Positions 18,645 to 27,576 are shown, counted from the first letter of the stretch. The stretch: 64,000 bases of DNA from Alkalibacterium subtropicum (GCF_900112455.1 NZ_FOLT01000001.1:62001-126000), one strand, 5' to 3'. Notes: a model not told the origin generated them from the letters alone. Translations and numbers: made by a program.

Positions 18645-18896
18645 ATGAAACCATCCCAACTTATACCTATTATCAGAAGACTGGACGCAATGCGTGAAGA
18701 TCAGTCGGATGAAGTTCAAATAAGACGTTTTGAACGAAATGGTGAAGAAAAATGCATCGTACGCTATGATAATAAATCCAATATGTTTGAGCTTGAAGAC
18801 CGCACGACAGAACAGACCTATGAATTCGATAATATCGATTACGTGGCTGTTGAAATACTTGAACTGGTCCAACCCGCAACATCTACAGAAGAGTAA
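18645..18896 (+). CDS. ykuJ: YkuJ family protein (DUF1797)
   Basis: A small 83 aa cytoplasmic protein matching the YkuJ pattern: an N-terminal helix with IIRRLDAM, then strands ending YEFDNIDYVAVEILELVQ. Bacillus YkuJ is a structural-genomics protein of unknown function. ATG 18645 follows gaaagggga. It is flanked by a divergent aminotransferase and its own terminator, so it is probably monocistronic. Confidence 0.85.
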   Translation: MKPSQLIPIIRRLDAMREDQSDEVQIRRFERNGEEKCIVRYDNKSNMFELEDRTTEQTYEFDNIDYVAVEILELVQPATSTEE

Positions 18897-18938
18897 GAAG
18901 TGCACAAAAGGAAGGGCTTTGTGTGCTTCCTTTTTTTT
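18896..18938 (+). terminator. terminator after ykuJ
   Basis: Stem gaagtgcacaaa / tttgtgtgcttc (one mismatch) followed by T8. It separates ykuJ from the yqeG operon. Confidence 0.92.
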
Positions 18939-18984
18939 AGAAACTCCCCTTTCGTGCATGTTGATTTCAGTCAGGAGGGAAAAT

Positions 18985-19533
18985 ATGTTGAGTAGTTTTA
19001 AGCCGACGTGGATGGTTGAATCCATATATCAGATTACACCCGAACAGTTAAAGAGAGAAAATATCAAAGCTGTATTGACCGACTTGGATAATACGCTTAT
19101 TGCCTGGAATAATCCGGAGGCAACGGAAGAAACGATCGCGTGGATCAAATTAATGAAAAAAAATGATATCAAAGTGGTCATTTTATCCAATAACTCCAGA
19201 AAAAGAGTGAAGAAAGTAGCAAGTATCCTTGAACTGGATTTTATACCCAGCGCCCTTAAGCCGTTAACAAGAGGATTTAAAAAAGCTCTTGAGCAATACC
19301 CTTTTTCTGAAAGCGAATGGCTGATGGTCGGTGATCAGGTCATCACTGATATAAGAGGGGCGAATAAGGCGGGCATAAAAACGGTACTGGTAAAGCCCAT
19401 TCTAGATTCTGATGCCTGGAACACACGTTTGAACAGATTTATAGAATTGAAGATAATGAACTATCTGTTAAAAAAAGATCCGGAAATGAAATGGAGAGAT
19501 ACGATACATGGCAGACGAATTAAAGAACAATGA
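18985..19533 (+). CDS. yqeG: YqeG family HAD-IIIA phosphatase
   Basis: HAD phosphatase of 182 aa. DLDNTL is the nucleophile motif I (Asp-x-Asp), LSNNS motif II, and VGDQVITDIRGANKAG motif III. The open frame extends 85 codons upstream through ykuJ and its terminator, but ATG 18985 with aggaggga is the real start and gives the usual family length. First gene of the yqeG-yqeH-yhbY-nadD-yqeK-rsfS block; it overlaps yqeH by 26 bp. YqeG is related to phosphatidylglycerophosphatase-type HADs, but its bacterial substrate is not certain. Confidence 0.92.
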   Translation: MLSSFKPTWMVESIYQITPEQLKRENIKAVLTDLDNTLIAWNNPEATEETIAWIKLMKKNDIKVVILSNNSRKRVKKVASILELDFIPSALKPLTRGFKKALEQYPFSESEWLMVGDQVITDIRGANKAGIKTVLVKPILDSDAWNTRLNRFIELKIMNYLLKKDPEMKWRDTIHGRRIKEQ

Positions 19534-20638
19534 ACTAAGGTGTATTGGCTGCGGAGCGGTATTGCAGTCAGAAGACGTAACGAAATCAGGATACCTCCCT
19601 GCATCTGTCCTTGATAAAAAAAGCGCAGATGATCCTGTGTACTGTAAACGCTGCTTTCGTCTGAGACACTATAATGAAGTACAGGATATAGAACTGAGTG
19701 ATGATGACTTTTTGAATATGCTTCACGAGTTGAATGAAGAAAATGCACTGATAGTTAATGTCATCGACATATTTGATTTTAACGGAAGTATTATTTCAGG
19801 TATCCAGAGATTTGCAGGGAACAATCCTATCGTTATCGTAGCGAATAAAAGTGATCTGCTGCCTAAATCGCTGGGGGAAGGTAAACTTCGTCAATGGGTC
19901 ACAGAGCAGGTCCACAGTTATGGTATCAGACCTCAGAACGTCTATTTAATCAGTGCCCTTAATAAAGCGTCTGTTGAAGCTTTCATGGAAGCGCTGGATA
20001 AGGAACGTCAGGGGAAAAATGTATATGTTGTAGGGACGACGAATGTAGGGAAGTCGACGCTTATCAATCAAATCATTAACATCGCCACGGATTCAGAAGA
20101 TACGATCACGACGTCATATTTCCCGGGGACGACGTTAGGTAAAATCGAGATCCCATTAGATGATGAGAAAGTTCTGGTGGACACTCCCGGCATCATTCAA
20201 AAAAGTCAATTGTCACACTTTTTAGATGCCAAAGATTTAAAAATCGTCACACCGAGAAAAGAAGTGAAACCGAAAAATTATCAGTTGAACGATAATCAGA
20301 CATTATTCTTCGGAGGACTGGCTCGCTTTGACTACTTAATGGGTGAAGAAAAAGAATCCTTTGTCTGTTATGTATCGAATGAACTTTATATTCATCGCAC
20401 AAAAACAGAAAGAGCAGATGAATTGTATGCGAACCAGTTAGGGGAACTGCTTACACCTCCGAATGCTGAGTCGGCTGCTGATTTCCCGGCACTCAAGCGT
20501 CATGAATTTAAAATCAAGGAACCGTCTGATATCGTCTTCAGCGGCTTGGGCTGGGTATCGATCGACGCTGCAGATATCACGGTAGCCGGCTGGGCTCCGG
20601 AAGGTGTAGACGTTACAATGAGAAAGCAGCTTATTTAA
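19508..20638 (+). CDS. yqeH: ribosome biogenesis GTPase YqeH
   Basis: Circularly permuted GTPase needed for 30S subunit assembly. The 376 aa protein has an N-terminal zinc finger (C12, C15, C46, C49), then G motifs in permuted order: NKSD (G4) at 113-116, SA (G5) near 149, GTTNVGKS (G1) at 176-183, DTPG (G3) at 225-228. A C-terminal RNA-binding domain follows. ATG 19508 overlaps yqeG. Co-location with yhbY and rsfS supports a ribosome role. Confidence 0.96.
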   Translation: MADELKNNELRCIGCGAVLQSEDVTKSGYLPASVLDKKSADDPVYCKRCFRLRHYNEVQDIELSDDDFLNMLHELNEENALIVNVIDIFDFNGSIISGIQRFAGNNPIVIVANKSDLLPKSLGEGKLRQWVTEQVHSYGIRPQNVYLISALNKASVEAFMEALDKERQGKNVYVVGTTNVGKSTLINQIINIATDSEDTITTSYFPGTTLGKIEIPLDDEKVLVDTPGIIQKSQLSHFLDAKDLKIVTPRKEVKPKNYQLNDNQTLFFGGLARFDYLMGEEKESFVCYVSNELYIHRTKTERADELYANQLGELLTPPNAESAADFPALKRHEFKIKEPSDIVFSGLGWVSIDAADITVAGWAPEGVDVTMRKQLI

Positions 20639-20667
20639 AGAACTTATACTCAGAAAAGAGGATGGAT

Positions 20668-20988
20668 ATGAATTTAACAGGTAAACAAAAACGATTCTTG
20701 AGATCAGAGGCAAACAGACTGACGCCTATTTTCCAAATCGGAAAAAATGGACTGACCGTTGAAATGGTCCAGGAATTTGAAGATTCACTCGAAAATAAAG
20801 AATTAATGAAAGTCCAGTTGCTCCAGAACACAGACTGGACAGCTACTGAAGCTGTTGAGTTTATAGAAGAAAACTCAGATATTACTGTCGTGCAGAAAAT
20901 AGGCAGGGTATTAGTGTTGTTTAAGCCTTCTGACAAAGAAAAATATCAGCGCTACTCTTCTCGTCTGCCTAAATCCAATCATTCATAA
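20668..20988 (+). CDS. yhbY: YhbY-type RNA-binding protein (CRM domain)
   Basis: A 106 aa single CRM-domain protein that associates with pre-50S particles in other bacteria. It begins MNLTGKQKRFLRSEA, and the GxxG-like loop is IGKNGLT. I chose ATG 20668 rather than ATG 20662 because the ribosome site agaaaagagg ends too close to 20662. It sits 29 bp after yqeH and 15 bp before nadD in one operon. Confidence 0.95.
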   Translation: MNLTGKQKRFLRSEANRLTPIFQIGKNGLTVEMVQEFEDSLENKELMKVQLLQNTDWTATEAVEFIEENSDITVVQKIGRVLVLFKPSDKEKYQRYSSRLPKSNHS

Positions 20989-21003
20989 AGGAGAGAACGA
21001 GCG

Positions 21004-21666
21004 TTGGTCGATAAAGTTGCAAATGTCATTGAACCGGAAGTTCTAACTGAATTGTTCGGGGCATCCCCAAAAAGAAAAATCGGGATTTTGGGCGGAACAT
21101 TCAATCCGCCACATTTGGGACATTTAATCATAGCCGAGCAAGTCAGGGATCAGCTTGATTTAGAAAAAATTCTGTTTATGCCGAGTGCAGAACCTCCACA
21201 TAAGAAAGTAAAGAAAACCATTGATGGCACATATCGGTCCGCAATGCTGACGGAGACTTTGAAAGGCAATGATACTTTTTCTATAGAAGATGCAGAACTG
21301 AAACGCGGAGGAAAAAGTTACACATATGATACCATCGTTGAACTTAAACAAAAAAATCCGGAAGTAGATTATTACTTTATTATCGGGGCGGACATGGTCC
21401 AGGATTTGAAAAACTGGTACAAAATCGATGAGCTCATAAAACTGGTTCAATTCGTTGCAGTCAACCGTCCTTATTATAATCTGGATACCTCTTATCCTGT
21501 CATCGGTGTCGATGTACCGAATATTGACATCAGTTCCACGCTGATTCGTCAGAAAGTGAAACACGGTTGTTCGATCAGATATTTGGTGCCTCCCGCAGTA
21601 GAGAATTATATTGAAAGCAAAGGATTATATAAAAATGAAGAAAATTCAGATGGAATACCAGAATAA
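21004..21666 (+). CDS. nadD: nicotinate-nucleotide adenylyltransferase
   Basis: Makes deamido-NAD from nicotinate mononucleotide and ATP. The 220 aa protein has an N-terminal extension of about 24 residues before the core GGTFNPPHLGHL at 30-41; the C-terminal ISSTLIR nucleotidyltransferase motif is present. It starts at TTG 21004 behind aaaggagag. The extension is usual in Lactobacillales. It overlaps the yqeK start by about 32 bp. It links with nadK, elsewhere in this window, in NADP supply. Confidence 0.95.
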   Translation: MVDKVANVIEPEVLTELFGASPKRKIGILGGTFNPPHLGHLIIAEQVRDQLDLEKILFMPSAEPPHKKVKKTIDGTYRSAMLTETLKGNDTFSIEDAELKRGGKSYTYDTIVELKQKNPEVDYYFIIGADMVQDLKNWYKIDELIKLVQFVAVNRPYYNLDTSYPVIGVDVPNIDISSTLIRQKVKHGCSIRYLVPPAVENYIESKGLYKNEENSDGIPE

Positions 21667-22237
21667 GTATCTCCGCTTAAGCAGAGAAGAACTCGTCGAC
21701 CTCATGCATGAGTCTATGAGTTACCGCAGGTACAAACATGTGTTGCGGGTGGAACAGACTGCTTTATATCTCGCTGATAGATACAACATAGATATGGAGA
21801 AAGTCAGTGTTGCTGCATTGGCGCATGATTATGCAAAGGAGCGTCCTGATGCGGAAATGCGTGATCTGATCATCAGTGAGAACCTGGAATTAGATATGCT
21901 CCAGTTCGGGAGTAACATATGGCACGGACCTGTCGGGGCCGTACTGATGAAAAATGAATATCAGCTTGAGGATAAAGAGATCCTTGAAGCCATAAAATCA
22001 CATACTATCGGCAGTCCAACAATGGGAGAAGTGGCACAGATCATTTATGTTGCTGACTATATTGAACCCAAACGTTCTCACAGAGGCGTAGATAAAGCCC
22101 GGAGACTCGCAGAAAAGGATTTAGTTAAAACAGTTTCTTACATTACCCGACAAACACTGAAACATTTAGTGAAAAGAGAAAACAAAATATATCCCAAGGC
22201 AGTTGAAACATACAATGCTTGGGTCGTAGATAATTAA
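21635..22237 (+). CDS. yqeK: HD-domain hydrolase YqeK (predicted Ap4A hydrolase)
   Basis: A 200 aa HD phosphohydrolase: the first His in RYKHVLRVE, the His-Asp pair in ALAHDYAKER, and a further metal ligand in YVADYIEP. YqeK proteins of Firmicutes hydrolyse diadenosine tetraphosphate symmetrically. I favour ATG 21635 with aaagga 10 nt upstream over the first ATG 8 codons earlier; either start lies inside nadD. Part of the nadD-yqeK-rsfS group found across Firmicutes. Confidence 0.93.
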   Translation: MKKIQMEYQNKYLRLSREELVDLMHESMSYRRYKHVLRVEQTALYLADRYNIDMEKVSVAALAHDYAKERPDAEMRDLIISENLELDMLQFGSNIWHGPVGAVLMKNEYQLEDKEILEAIKSHTIGSPTMGEVAQIIYVADYIEPKRSHRGVDKARRLAEKDLVKTVSYITRQTLKHLVKRENKIYPKAVETYNAWVVDN

Positions 22238-22248
22238 GGAGAGAAAGT

Positions 22249-22608
22249 ATGACACAAACACCAATGGAAGTACTAGAATATGTAGTGAAGGCGGCTGATT
22301 CTAAACAAGCTCAGGATATCGTCGCGCTTGACATGAAAAATGTTTCACTGCTGGCAGATTATTTTGTCATTTTACATGCAAATAATGACAGACAACTTAA
22401 TGCTATTGCAGAAAGCATCTTAGACGAAGCCGGCAAGCACGATCAGGAAATTAAACGTGTGGAAGGTAAAGACGATGCTAAATGGGTACTCATTGATTTA
22501 GGGGATGTGATCGTTCATCTATTCAATCAGGAGGAACGGGAATTCTACAAACTGGAACGCCTCTGGTCAGATGCTGAGTATGTAGATATCGAGAAATGGC
22601 TGGACTAA
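22249..22608 (+). CDS. rsfS: ribosomal silencing factor RsfS
   Basis: A 119 aa protein that binds L14 on the 50S subunit and blocks subunit joining under starvation. Conserved family segments are visible: VALDMKNVSLLADYFVI, DDAKWVLIDLGDVIVHLF, and EREFYKLERLWSDA at the end. ATG 22249 follows aaggagaga. The stop TAA shares a base with the ATG of the next gene (taATG). Confidence 0.96.
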   Translation: MTQTPMEVLEYVVKAADSKQAQDIVALDMKNVSLLADYFVILHANNDRQLNAIAESILDEAGKHDQEIKRVEGKDDAKWVLIDLGDVIVHLFNQEEREFYKLERLWSDAEYVDIEKWLD

Positions 22609-23330
22609 TGACGTATAACTGGTTTGCTAAAGTATATGATGATCTGATGGATGACAGCTTATATGAGAAATGGCTGGATTACACAGGAAAATATATTCCT
22701 AAAGGAGAAATAATACTGGAACTGGGAAGCGGGACCGGAATATTAGGGCTGAAGCTGAAAGAAAGCGGATATGATATAACCGGACTGGATTTGTCCGATG
22801 AAATGCTGAGTCTGGCATATAACAGACAACGTGAGGCCGGATTAATATTCCCCTTGATTCAAGGAGATATGAGAGACCTGAAAGATCTGCCTGCCTACCC
22901 GAATGTCATCTGCTACAGTGATGCATTATGTTACATGAAAGACGAGGAGGAACTGTTAGCAGTATTCAAAGAAGTTTACAGCAAACTCGAAAAAGAAGGT
23001 ATGTTTCTTTTTGATGTGCACTCCATTTATCAGATCGAAGCGTTCCTGAGTACCTCTTTTCACGCTGAAACTGATGGGATCGTATTTTTGTGGGACAGTT
23101 TTGAAGGGGAAGCACCCTATTCGGTGGAACATGAATTATCTTTTTTTGTTCATAGTAATGATAACTGCTATGACCGATATGAAGAAACACATAAAGAAAG
23201 AACCTATCCACTGGATATGTATAAAAAATTGCTGCAGGAAGCTGGCTTCCAAAAGATAGAAGTCAGTGCCGACTTTACAGAAGAAGTAAAAACCGATAGC
23301 AAACGCTGGTTCTTTGCCTGTACGAAGTAA
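22608..23330 (+). CDS. class I SAM-dependent methyltransferase
   Basis: A 240 aa methyltransferase with SAM motif I ILELGSGTGILGL near 36-48, the acidic residue after strand 2 (GLDLSDEML), and motif IV around ICYSDALCYM. I chose ATG 22608, coupled to the rsfS stop, instead of an ATG 12 bp upstream. It lies between rsfS and tmcAL, a conserved position in Lactobacillales, but the methyl acceptor is unknown. A ribosome or tRNA link is suggested only by neighbours. Confidence 0.88.
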   Translation: MTYNWFAKVYDDLMDDSLYEKWLDYTGKYIPKGEIILELGSGTGILGLKLKESGYDITGLDLSDEMLSLAYNRQREAGLIFPLIQGDMRDLKDLPAYPNVICYSDALCYMKDEEELLAVFKEVYSKLEKEGMFLFDVHSIYQIEAFLSTSFHAETDGIVFLWDSFEGEAPYSVEHELSFFVHSNDNCYDRYEETHKERTYPLDMYKKLLQEAGFQKIEVSADFTEEVKTDSKRWFFACTK

Positions 23331-23341
23331 GGAGTTCGTTT

Positions 23342-24529
23342 ATGAAAGTATGTGGTATCGTTGCTGAATATAATCCCTTTCACAATGGGCATTTATATCA
23401 GCTGGCAGAGGCAAAAAAGAAAACAGGAGCCGATGTCCTGGTTGTAGCCATGTCCGGGAATTTTCTTCAGCGAGGTGAACCGGCTATTATAGACAAATGG
23501 CAGAGAGCTCAGGCTGCCCTTAATCATGGTGCTGACATTGTTTTAGAAATACCTGCGGCGTTCAGTGTTCAGCCGGCTGATTTGTTCGCTAAAGGTGCGA
23601 TCGAACTGCTGGAACTTATGGGGATAGATGTGCTGAGTTTTGGAAGTGAATCCGGTGAGGGTTCTGATTTTCTTATTTCTGCTCAAGTCTATTTGGAGAA
23701 AGAGCAGGAAATCGATGCGCTGTTCCAGAAAGAACAGCAGCAGAAACTTACTTATGCCAAAAATATGAGCCGCCTTCTTTCCAAACACGTTCCAGAGATC
23801 AAGCTGGATCTTGCTCAGCCGAATAATATTCTAGGGTTTGCCTACGCTAAAGAATTGCAGAAGAAAAACTGTTCCATCGCTATCGAAACTGTCAGAAGAA
23901 GGAGCAGTCACTATCATGATCAAGAAATCAGAGTGAATGAGGAAATAGCCAGTGCAACAGCGATCAGAAAAATGCTGTTTTCATCTGATGATTGGAAAGA
24001 TAACCAGCACCTGCCTTTTCCGGAAGACACAAAAGTCAGCTTAGAACATAGCAAACTGATCAAATGGGACGATTTCTTTCCGTATTTGAAGTACAGGATC
24101 ATGACAACATCGCTGGAGGAATTAAGTCATATTTACTTAATGGAACAGGGGTTTGAGTACAGAGTGAAGGCTTTGATAAAGGATGCTGGAAATATGCATG
24201 AGTTCCTGACTGCACTCAAGACTAAACAGCTTTCCTGGACCAGACTGCAGCGCTTATGTTTTTATATTCTCCTCGACCAGTCAAAAGAAGAAATGGACAA
24301 AAGAACAGATCAAATCGATTATATCCGGTTACTGGGCTTTAACACCTCTGGGCAAACATACTTGAGAGAGATTAAGCGGGAGTTAGAGATACCGCTGGTC
24401 ACAAATATCAGTCAAAAAAATAACGATCTGGTAGGATATGATATTACAGTAGGTGAAGTCTACAGGCTGGCTGATCAAGACAGCATAAAAAGTCAGGATT
24501 ATAAAAGAAAGCCTGTAAAAATGGATTGA
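23342..24529 (+). CDS. tmcAL: tRNA(Met) cytidine acetate ligase TmcAL
   Basis: Forms N4-acetylcytidine at the wobble base of elongator tRNA-Met, using acetate and ATP. The 395 aa protein shows the HIGH-like nucleotidyltransferase start GIVAEYNPFHNGH (5-17) and the MSGNFLQRGEPAIIDKW block. ATG 23342 follows aaggag. It is the last gene of the yqeG operon; its stop codon TGA lies within the -35 hexamer of the next promoter. Confidence 0.94.
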   Translation: MKVCGIVAEYNPFHNGHLYQLAEAKKKTGADVLVVAMSGNFLQRGEPAIIDKWQRAQAALNHGADIVLEIPAAFSVQPADLFAKGAIELLELMGIDVLSFGSESGEGSDFLISAQVYLEKEQEIDALFQKEQQQKLTYAKNMSRLLSKHVPEIKLDLAQPNNILGFAYAKELQKKNCSIAIETVRRRSSHYHDQEIRVNEEIASATAIRKMLFSSDDWKDNQHLPFPEDTKVSLEHSKLIKWDDFFPYLKYRIMTTSLEELSHIYLMEQGFEYRVKALIKDAGNMHEFLTALKTKQLSWTRLQRLCFYILLDQSKEEMDKRTDQIDYIRLLGFNTSGQTYLREIKRELEIPLVTNISQKNNDLVGYDITVGEVYRLADQDSIKSQDYKRKPVKMD

Positions 24530-24554
24530 CATTATCCGTTTAAACTTGTATAAT
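24526..24554 (+). promoter_or_regulatory. consensus promoter for yceD-rpmF
   Basis: Perfect TTGACA (24526-24531), 17 bp, TATAAT (24549-24554). The -35 overlaps the tmcAL stop codon. A leader of about 90 nt follows before yceD. Confidence 0.9.
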
Positions 24555-24652
24555 TATTTTTGTTGCTCAATTAAGTGAAAACTTTTTACAGTAATGATGT
24601 TTATGCCTGTGACATGAATTGACAAAAGACGTTTAACACTGAGGTGAAGTCT

Positions 24653-25213
24653 ATGAAAATAAAATGGGCATTAAATGAATTGAAAAAATATCAGGATTCT
24701 CCTTTAACTTTAAATGGAGCTGTCGATCTGGAAAAGTCATTGAAAGAAAGAGATAATGATATCCTGGCGGCAAGTCCAGTTTCCCTGCAGGGGAGCTTGA
24801 CGGTTGATGAGAAATCTGTTTATTATGTTGATTTGATGGTGAAAGTGAAAGTGACATTGCCTTCTTCACGCTCATTAGAACCTGTTGAAGTGTTAATGAC
24901 TATTCCATTTTCGGAAATCTACCTGGCCCCTGACTCTCCTGTCAGTCTGGAACAGTTTGCAGAAGAGGAACTGGCAGAACGCTTATCCACCGATACGTTG
25001 AATCTTAAGAAGCCCATCGAAGATGCTATATTGACAAGCAAACCTAGTCAAATCTTCACAGCGGAAGAGCTTGAGTCAGATGAGATGCCAAGTGGAAAAG
25101 ATTGGGTAGTTTTGCCTGAAGATCAGCATAACAATGATATGCATTCATCTAATGATGAAGGAGATCCGAGGTTTGCAGTACTTAAAGATCTCTTCAAAGA
25201 AGATAACGAGTAA
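24653..25213 (+). CDS. yceD: YceD family protein (DUF177)
   Basis: A 186 aa protein of the DUF177/YceD family, encoded before rpmF in most bacteria and linked in plants and E. coli to 23S rRNA processing or accumulation. The central strand-rich segment contains DLMVKVKVTLPSSRSLEPV; the C-terminus is acidic, with KDWVVLPEDQ and DPRFAVLKDLFK. ATG 24653 is chosen because GTG 24644 overlaps the ribosome site gaggtg. Expressed with rpmF from a consensus promoter. Confidence 0.9.
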   Translation: MKIKWALNELKKYQDSPLTLNGAVDLEKSLKERDNDILAASPVSLQGSLTVDEKSVYYVDLMVKVKVTLPSSRSLEPVEVLMTIPFSEIYLAPDSPVSLEQFAEEELAERLSTDTLNLKKPIEDAILTSKPSQIFTAEELESDEMPSGKDWVVLPEDQHNNDMHSSNDEGDPRFAVLKDLFKEDNE

Positions 25214-25253
25214 GCAATAGAATTCGAACCCTTTTAAGGAGGTGTGTTGGAAA

Positions 25254-25433
25254 ATGGCAGTACCTAAAAGAAGAACATCTACTAGCAGAAAAGCGAAAAG
25301 ACGTACTCATATCAAATTGGACCTTCCAAACATGAGTGATTGTCCTAATTGTGGTGAAGTTAAACGTAATCACCACGTTTGCCCTTCATGCGGACATTAC
25401 GCAGGCAAAGAGGTAATCAACAAAGAAGGATAA
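25254..25433 (+). CDS. rpmF: 50S ribosomal protein L32
   Basis: A 59 aa ribosomal protein of the large subunit. It has the canonical [19 protein letters not shown] start and a complete zinc ribbon, CPNCG and CPSCG, so it is the zinc-containing (C+) type. ATG 25254 follows a strong aaggaggtg; the frame is open 12 bp upstream, but those codons are part of the ribosome site. A terminator follows. Confidence 0.98.
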   Translation: MAVPKRRTSTSRKAKRRTHIKLDLPNMSDCPNCGEVKRNHHVCPSCGHYAGKEVINKEG

Positions 25434-25467
25434 TTTAATCTGTCTTCAGGATGAAATTAAATTATAT

Positions 25468-25506
25468 AAAAAGTGTTTATGACTCTTGTTCATAAACACT
25501 TTTTTG
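25468..25506 (+). terminator. terminator after rpmF
   Basis: Perfect stem aaaagtgtttatg / cataaacactttt with a 9-nt loop and T run. Confidence 0.93.
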
Positions 25507-25578
25507 ATTTTCGGTATGGTATGATTTACATATAAGTAGTAGTACCCTCTATATTTGACAAGAAACGGAAGTGACTGT

Positions 25579-25953
25579 GTGAATACTCTGTCAGATTTAC
25601 TCCCATTGATCGGCTTTTATTCCCTGCCATTCGCAATATTGCTTTTTTCCAAATGGATCAACAGACAATTTAAACTGCTGCGGCTATCGGTTAAAGTAGT
25701 GGATCTCATTATTCCATATATGCTGCTGCTCCTGTTCATTATGAGTCAGCTGTATGTCCCTGTCAATCTCATACCTTATTTTACCCTCGTCATCTCGCTG
25801 CTGGGGATCCTTTTGGCCAGTTACTATACTTTTTACGAGAAAGAACTGAAGCTGTATCTTTTTTTCAGGATATGGTGGCGGATCGTTTTTATCACCTGTC
25901 TATTATTCTATGTCAGTACTGGGATATGGATGATTTATCAGTGGGTAAATTGA
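25579..25953 (+). CDS. DUF3397 family membrane protein
   Basis: A polytopic membrane protein of about 124 aa with four predicted helices (roughly residues 5-22, 38-56, 62-82 and 100-120). DUF3397 genes lie just upstream of mraZ in many Lactobacillales. GTG 25579 with cggaag upstream is favoured; a TTG eight codons earlier is possible. Function is unknown; the position beside the division cluster is the only clue. A terminator separates it from mraZ. Confidence 0.72.
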   Translation: MNTLSDLLPLIGFYSLPFAILLFSKWINRQFKLLRLSVKVVDLIIPYMLLLLFIMSQLYVPVNLIPYFTLVISLLGILLASYYTFYEKELKLYLFFRIWWRIVFITCLLFYVSTGIWMIYQWVN

Positions 25954-25992
25954 ACAAATATGTAGTCATGAAACTTTAATAAACATGCGTTC

Positions 25993-26028
25993 CCTAGCCA
26001 TTGGTGTCAGTGGCTAGGTTTTTTTTAT
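25993..26028 (+). terminator. terminator after DUF3397 gene
   Basis: Perfect 8-bp stem cctagcca / tggctagg with a 10-nt loop followed by T8. Confidence 0.93.
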
Positions 26029-26064
26029 TTTCTGGAAAAATTCTGTGTTTTCACTTGGAATGAT

Positions 26065-26094
26065 GTGGTGGAAAGTGGGGAATTGTGGTAGACT
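26065..26094 (+). promoter_or_regulatory. putative MraZ operator and dcw promoter
   Basis: Three GTGG(T/G) units begin at 26065, 26075 and 26085, an exact 10-bp phase. The last unit overlaps an extended -10 (TGG-TAGACT, 26086-26094). MraZ represses its own cluster by binding phased GTGG-type repeats in other bacteria. The operator role here is inferred from spacing and position, 32 bp before mraZ. Confidence 0.72.
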
Positions 26095-26125
26095 TTAACA
26101 TATAAGTGGGGGAGGGGGCAGTGAA

Positions 26126-26557
26126 ATGCTTTTAGGTGAATACAAACATACAATCGATACAAAAGGACGCCTGATCGTACCTGCAAAATTCAGAGATGAT
26201 TTGGGTACAACTTTCATTGTGACCCGAGGATTAGACGGCTGTCTTTTCGGATACCCCCTTGAAGAGTGGAAACAACTGGAAGCAAAGCTGAAACAGCTCC
26301 CGCTTGCCAAAAAAGAAACGAGAGCGTTTACACGCTTTCTGTATTCAGCAGCGACTGAATGTTCTCTGGACAAGCAGGGCCGCATAAATTTACCCAATAC
26401 ATTGATTGAACATGCCTCGCTTGAAAAGGCGTGTTTTATCATAGGCGTGTCGGATCGTATAGAGATATGGAGCGAAGACCGCTGGACATCGTTTGCGGAA
26501 GATGCAAATGAATCATTTGAAGACATTGCTGAAGAAATGATTGACTTTGGATTCTAA
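26126..26557 (+). CDS. mraZ: transcriptional regulator MraZ
   Basis: A 143 aa DNA-binding protein with two AbrB/SpoVT-like half domains (about residues 5-50 and 78-125). It begins [23 protein letters not shown]; the second motif is DKQGRINLP. It is the first gene of the dcw cluster and the likely repressor of its own promoter through the phased GTGG repeats upstream. ATG 26126 follows gggggagggggcag. rsmH follows after 26 bp. Confidence 0.97.
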   Translation: MLLGEYKHTIDTKGRLIVPAKFRDDLGTTFIVTRGLDGCLFGYPLEEWKQLEAKLKQLPLAKKETRAFTRFLYSAATECSLDKQGRINLPNTLIEHASLEKACFIIGVSDRIEIWSEDRWTSFAEDANESFEDIAEEMIDFGF

Positions 26558-26583
26558 CACAAAGTTGATAGAGGAGTATGAAA

Positions 26584-27537
26584 ATGGCAGAATTTAAACA
26601 TGAGACAGTACTTTTGAATGAAACCGTGGAAGGGCTCGATATAAAACCCGATGGAATCTATGTTGACTGTACGCTAGGTGGAGCAGGACATACAGCCCTT
26701 ATTTTAAGTAAATTGAGTTCTGAGGGCCATTTATATGCCTTTGATCAGGATATGACTGCTATTGATAATGCGCGCAAGTTATTGACTGATGAACTCGAAA
26801 GCGGGAAACTGACATTTATTCATGATAATTTTAGAAATCTGAGAAGCGCACTGGAAGCAGAAAATGTGTACAAGGTAGATGGCATCCTTTATGATTTGGG
26901 GGTTTCATCTCCTCAGCTGGATGTGACAGAAAGAGGCTTCAGTTACCATAAGGATGCTCAGCTGGACATGCGGATGGATCAGACGCAGGAACTGACGGCT
27001 CACTACATTGTAAATCATTGGGACTACAGTGATCTGGTCCGCATATTTTTCCGCTATGGAGAAGAAAAATTCTCAAAACAAATTGCCCGGAAGATAGAAG
27101 CCAGCCGAACAGAAGCACCGATCGATACGACCCATGATTTAGTGGATATTATAAAGGACGCTATTCCAGCGCCAGCCCGAAGAAAAGGCGGACATCCGGC
27201 CAAGCGTGTGTTTCAGGCATTACGAATAGCAGTCAATGATGAACTTGGAGCATTGGAAGATTCACTTGAACAGGCCGTGGATATGATCAATGTCGGTGGA
27301 CGGATCAGCGCTATCACCTTCCATTCTTTAGAAGACCGCATAGTGAAACAATTATATAAGAGTTATTCGGAACTGCCCGATTTGCCTCGCGGACTGCCGG
27401 TCATCCCGGATAACAAGCAGCCCATATTGAGAATAATAAACAGAAAGCCGATATTGCCTTCTAAAGAAGAGCTGGATAATAATAACCGCTCACGCAGTGC
27501 TAAACTTAGGATTGCTGAAAAACAGAGAGAAAAATAA
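26584..27537 (+). CDS. rsmH: 16S rRNA m4C1402 methyltransferase RsmH
   Basis: Methylates N4 of C1402 in 16S rRNA near the P site. The 317 aa length is typical. The SAM motif is [11 protein letters not shown] near residue 30; [11 protein letters not shown] and [12 protein letters not shown] are diagnostic. ATG 26584 is preferred to ATG 26578, which touches the gaggag ribosome site. It is usually co-transcribed with mraZ and ftsL, as the spacing suggests here. Confidence 0.97.
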   Translation: MAEFKHETVLLNETVEGLDIKPDGIYVDCTLGGAGHTALILSKLSSEGHLYAFDQDMTAIDNARKLLTDELESGKLTFIHDNFRNLRSALEAENVYKVDGILYDLGVSSPQLDVTERGFSYHKDAQLDMRMDQTQELTAHYIVNHWDYSDLVRIFFRYGEEKFSKQIARKIEASRTEAPIDTTHDLVDIIKDAIPAPARRKGGHPAKRVFQALRIAVNDELGALEDSLEQAVDMINVGGRISAITFHSLEDRIVKQLYKSYSELPDLPRGLPVIPDNKQPILRIINRKPILPSKEELDNNNRSRSAKLRIAEKQREK

Positions 27538-27576
27538 TGCATATCTGAATCATTTGCAGAAAGGAGAAGGTTACCA

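Noticed and set aside
18730-18984. 85-codon upstream extension of the yqeG frame
   Set aside because: It runs through ykuJ in another frame and through the ykuJ terminator; the ATG at 18985 has a strong ribosome site and gives the normal YqeG length.
18504-19025. 173-codon minus-strand frame opposite ykuJ and yqeG
   Set aside because: It is a shadow of two real plus-strand genes and a terminator, with low-complexity Phe/Ile/His composition and no family resemblance.
26095-26526. 143-codon minus-strand frame opposite mraZ
   Set aside because: It is an antisense shadow of mraZ, rich in Ser/Pro/Arg, without a ribosome site.
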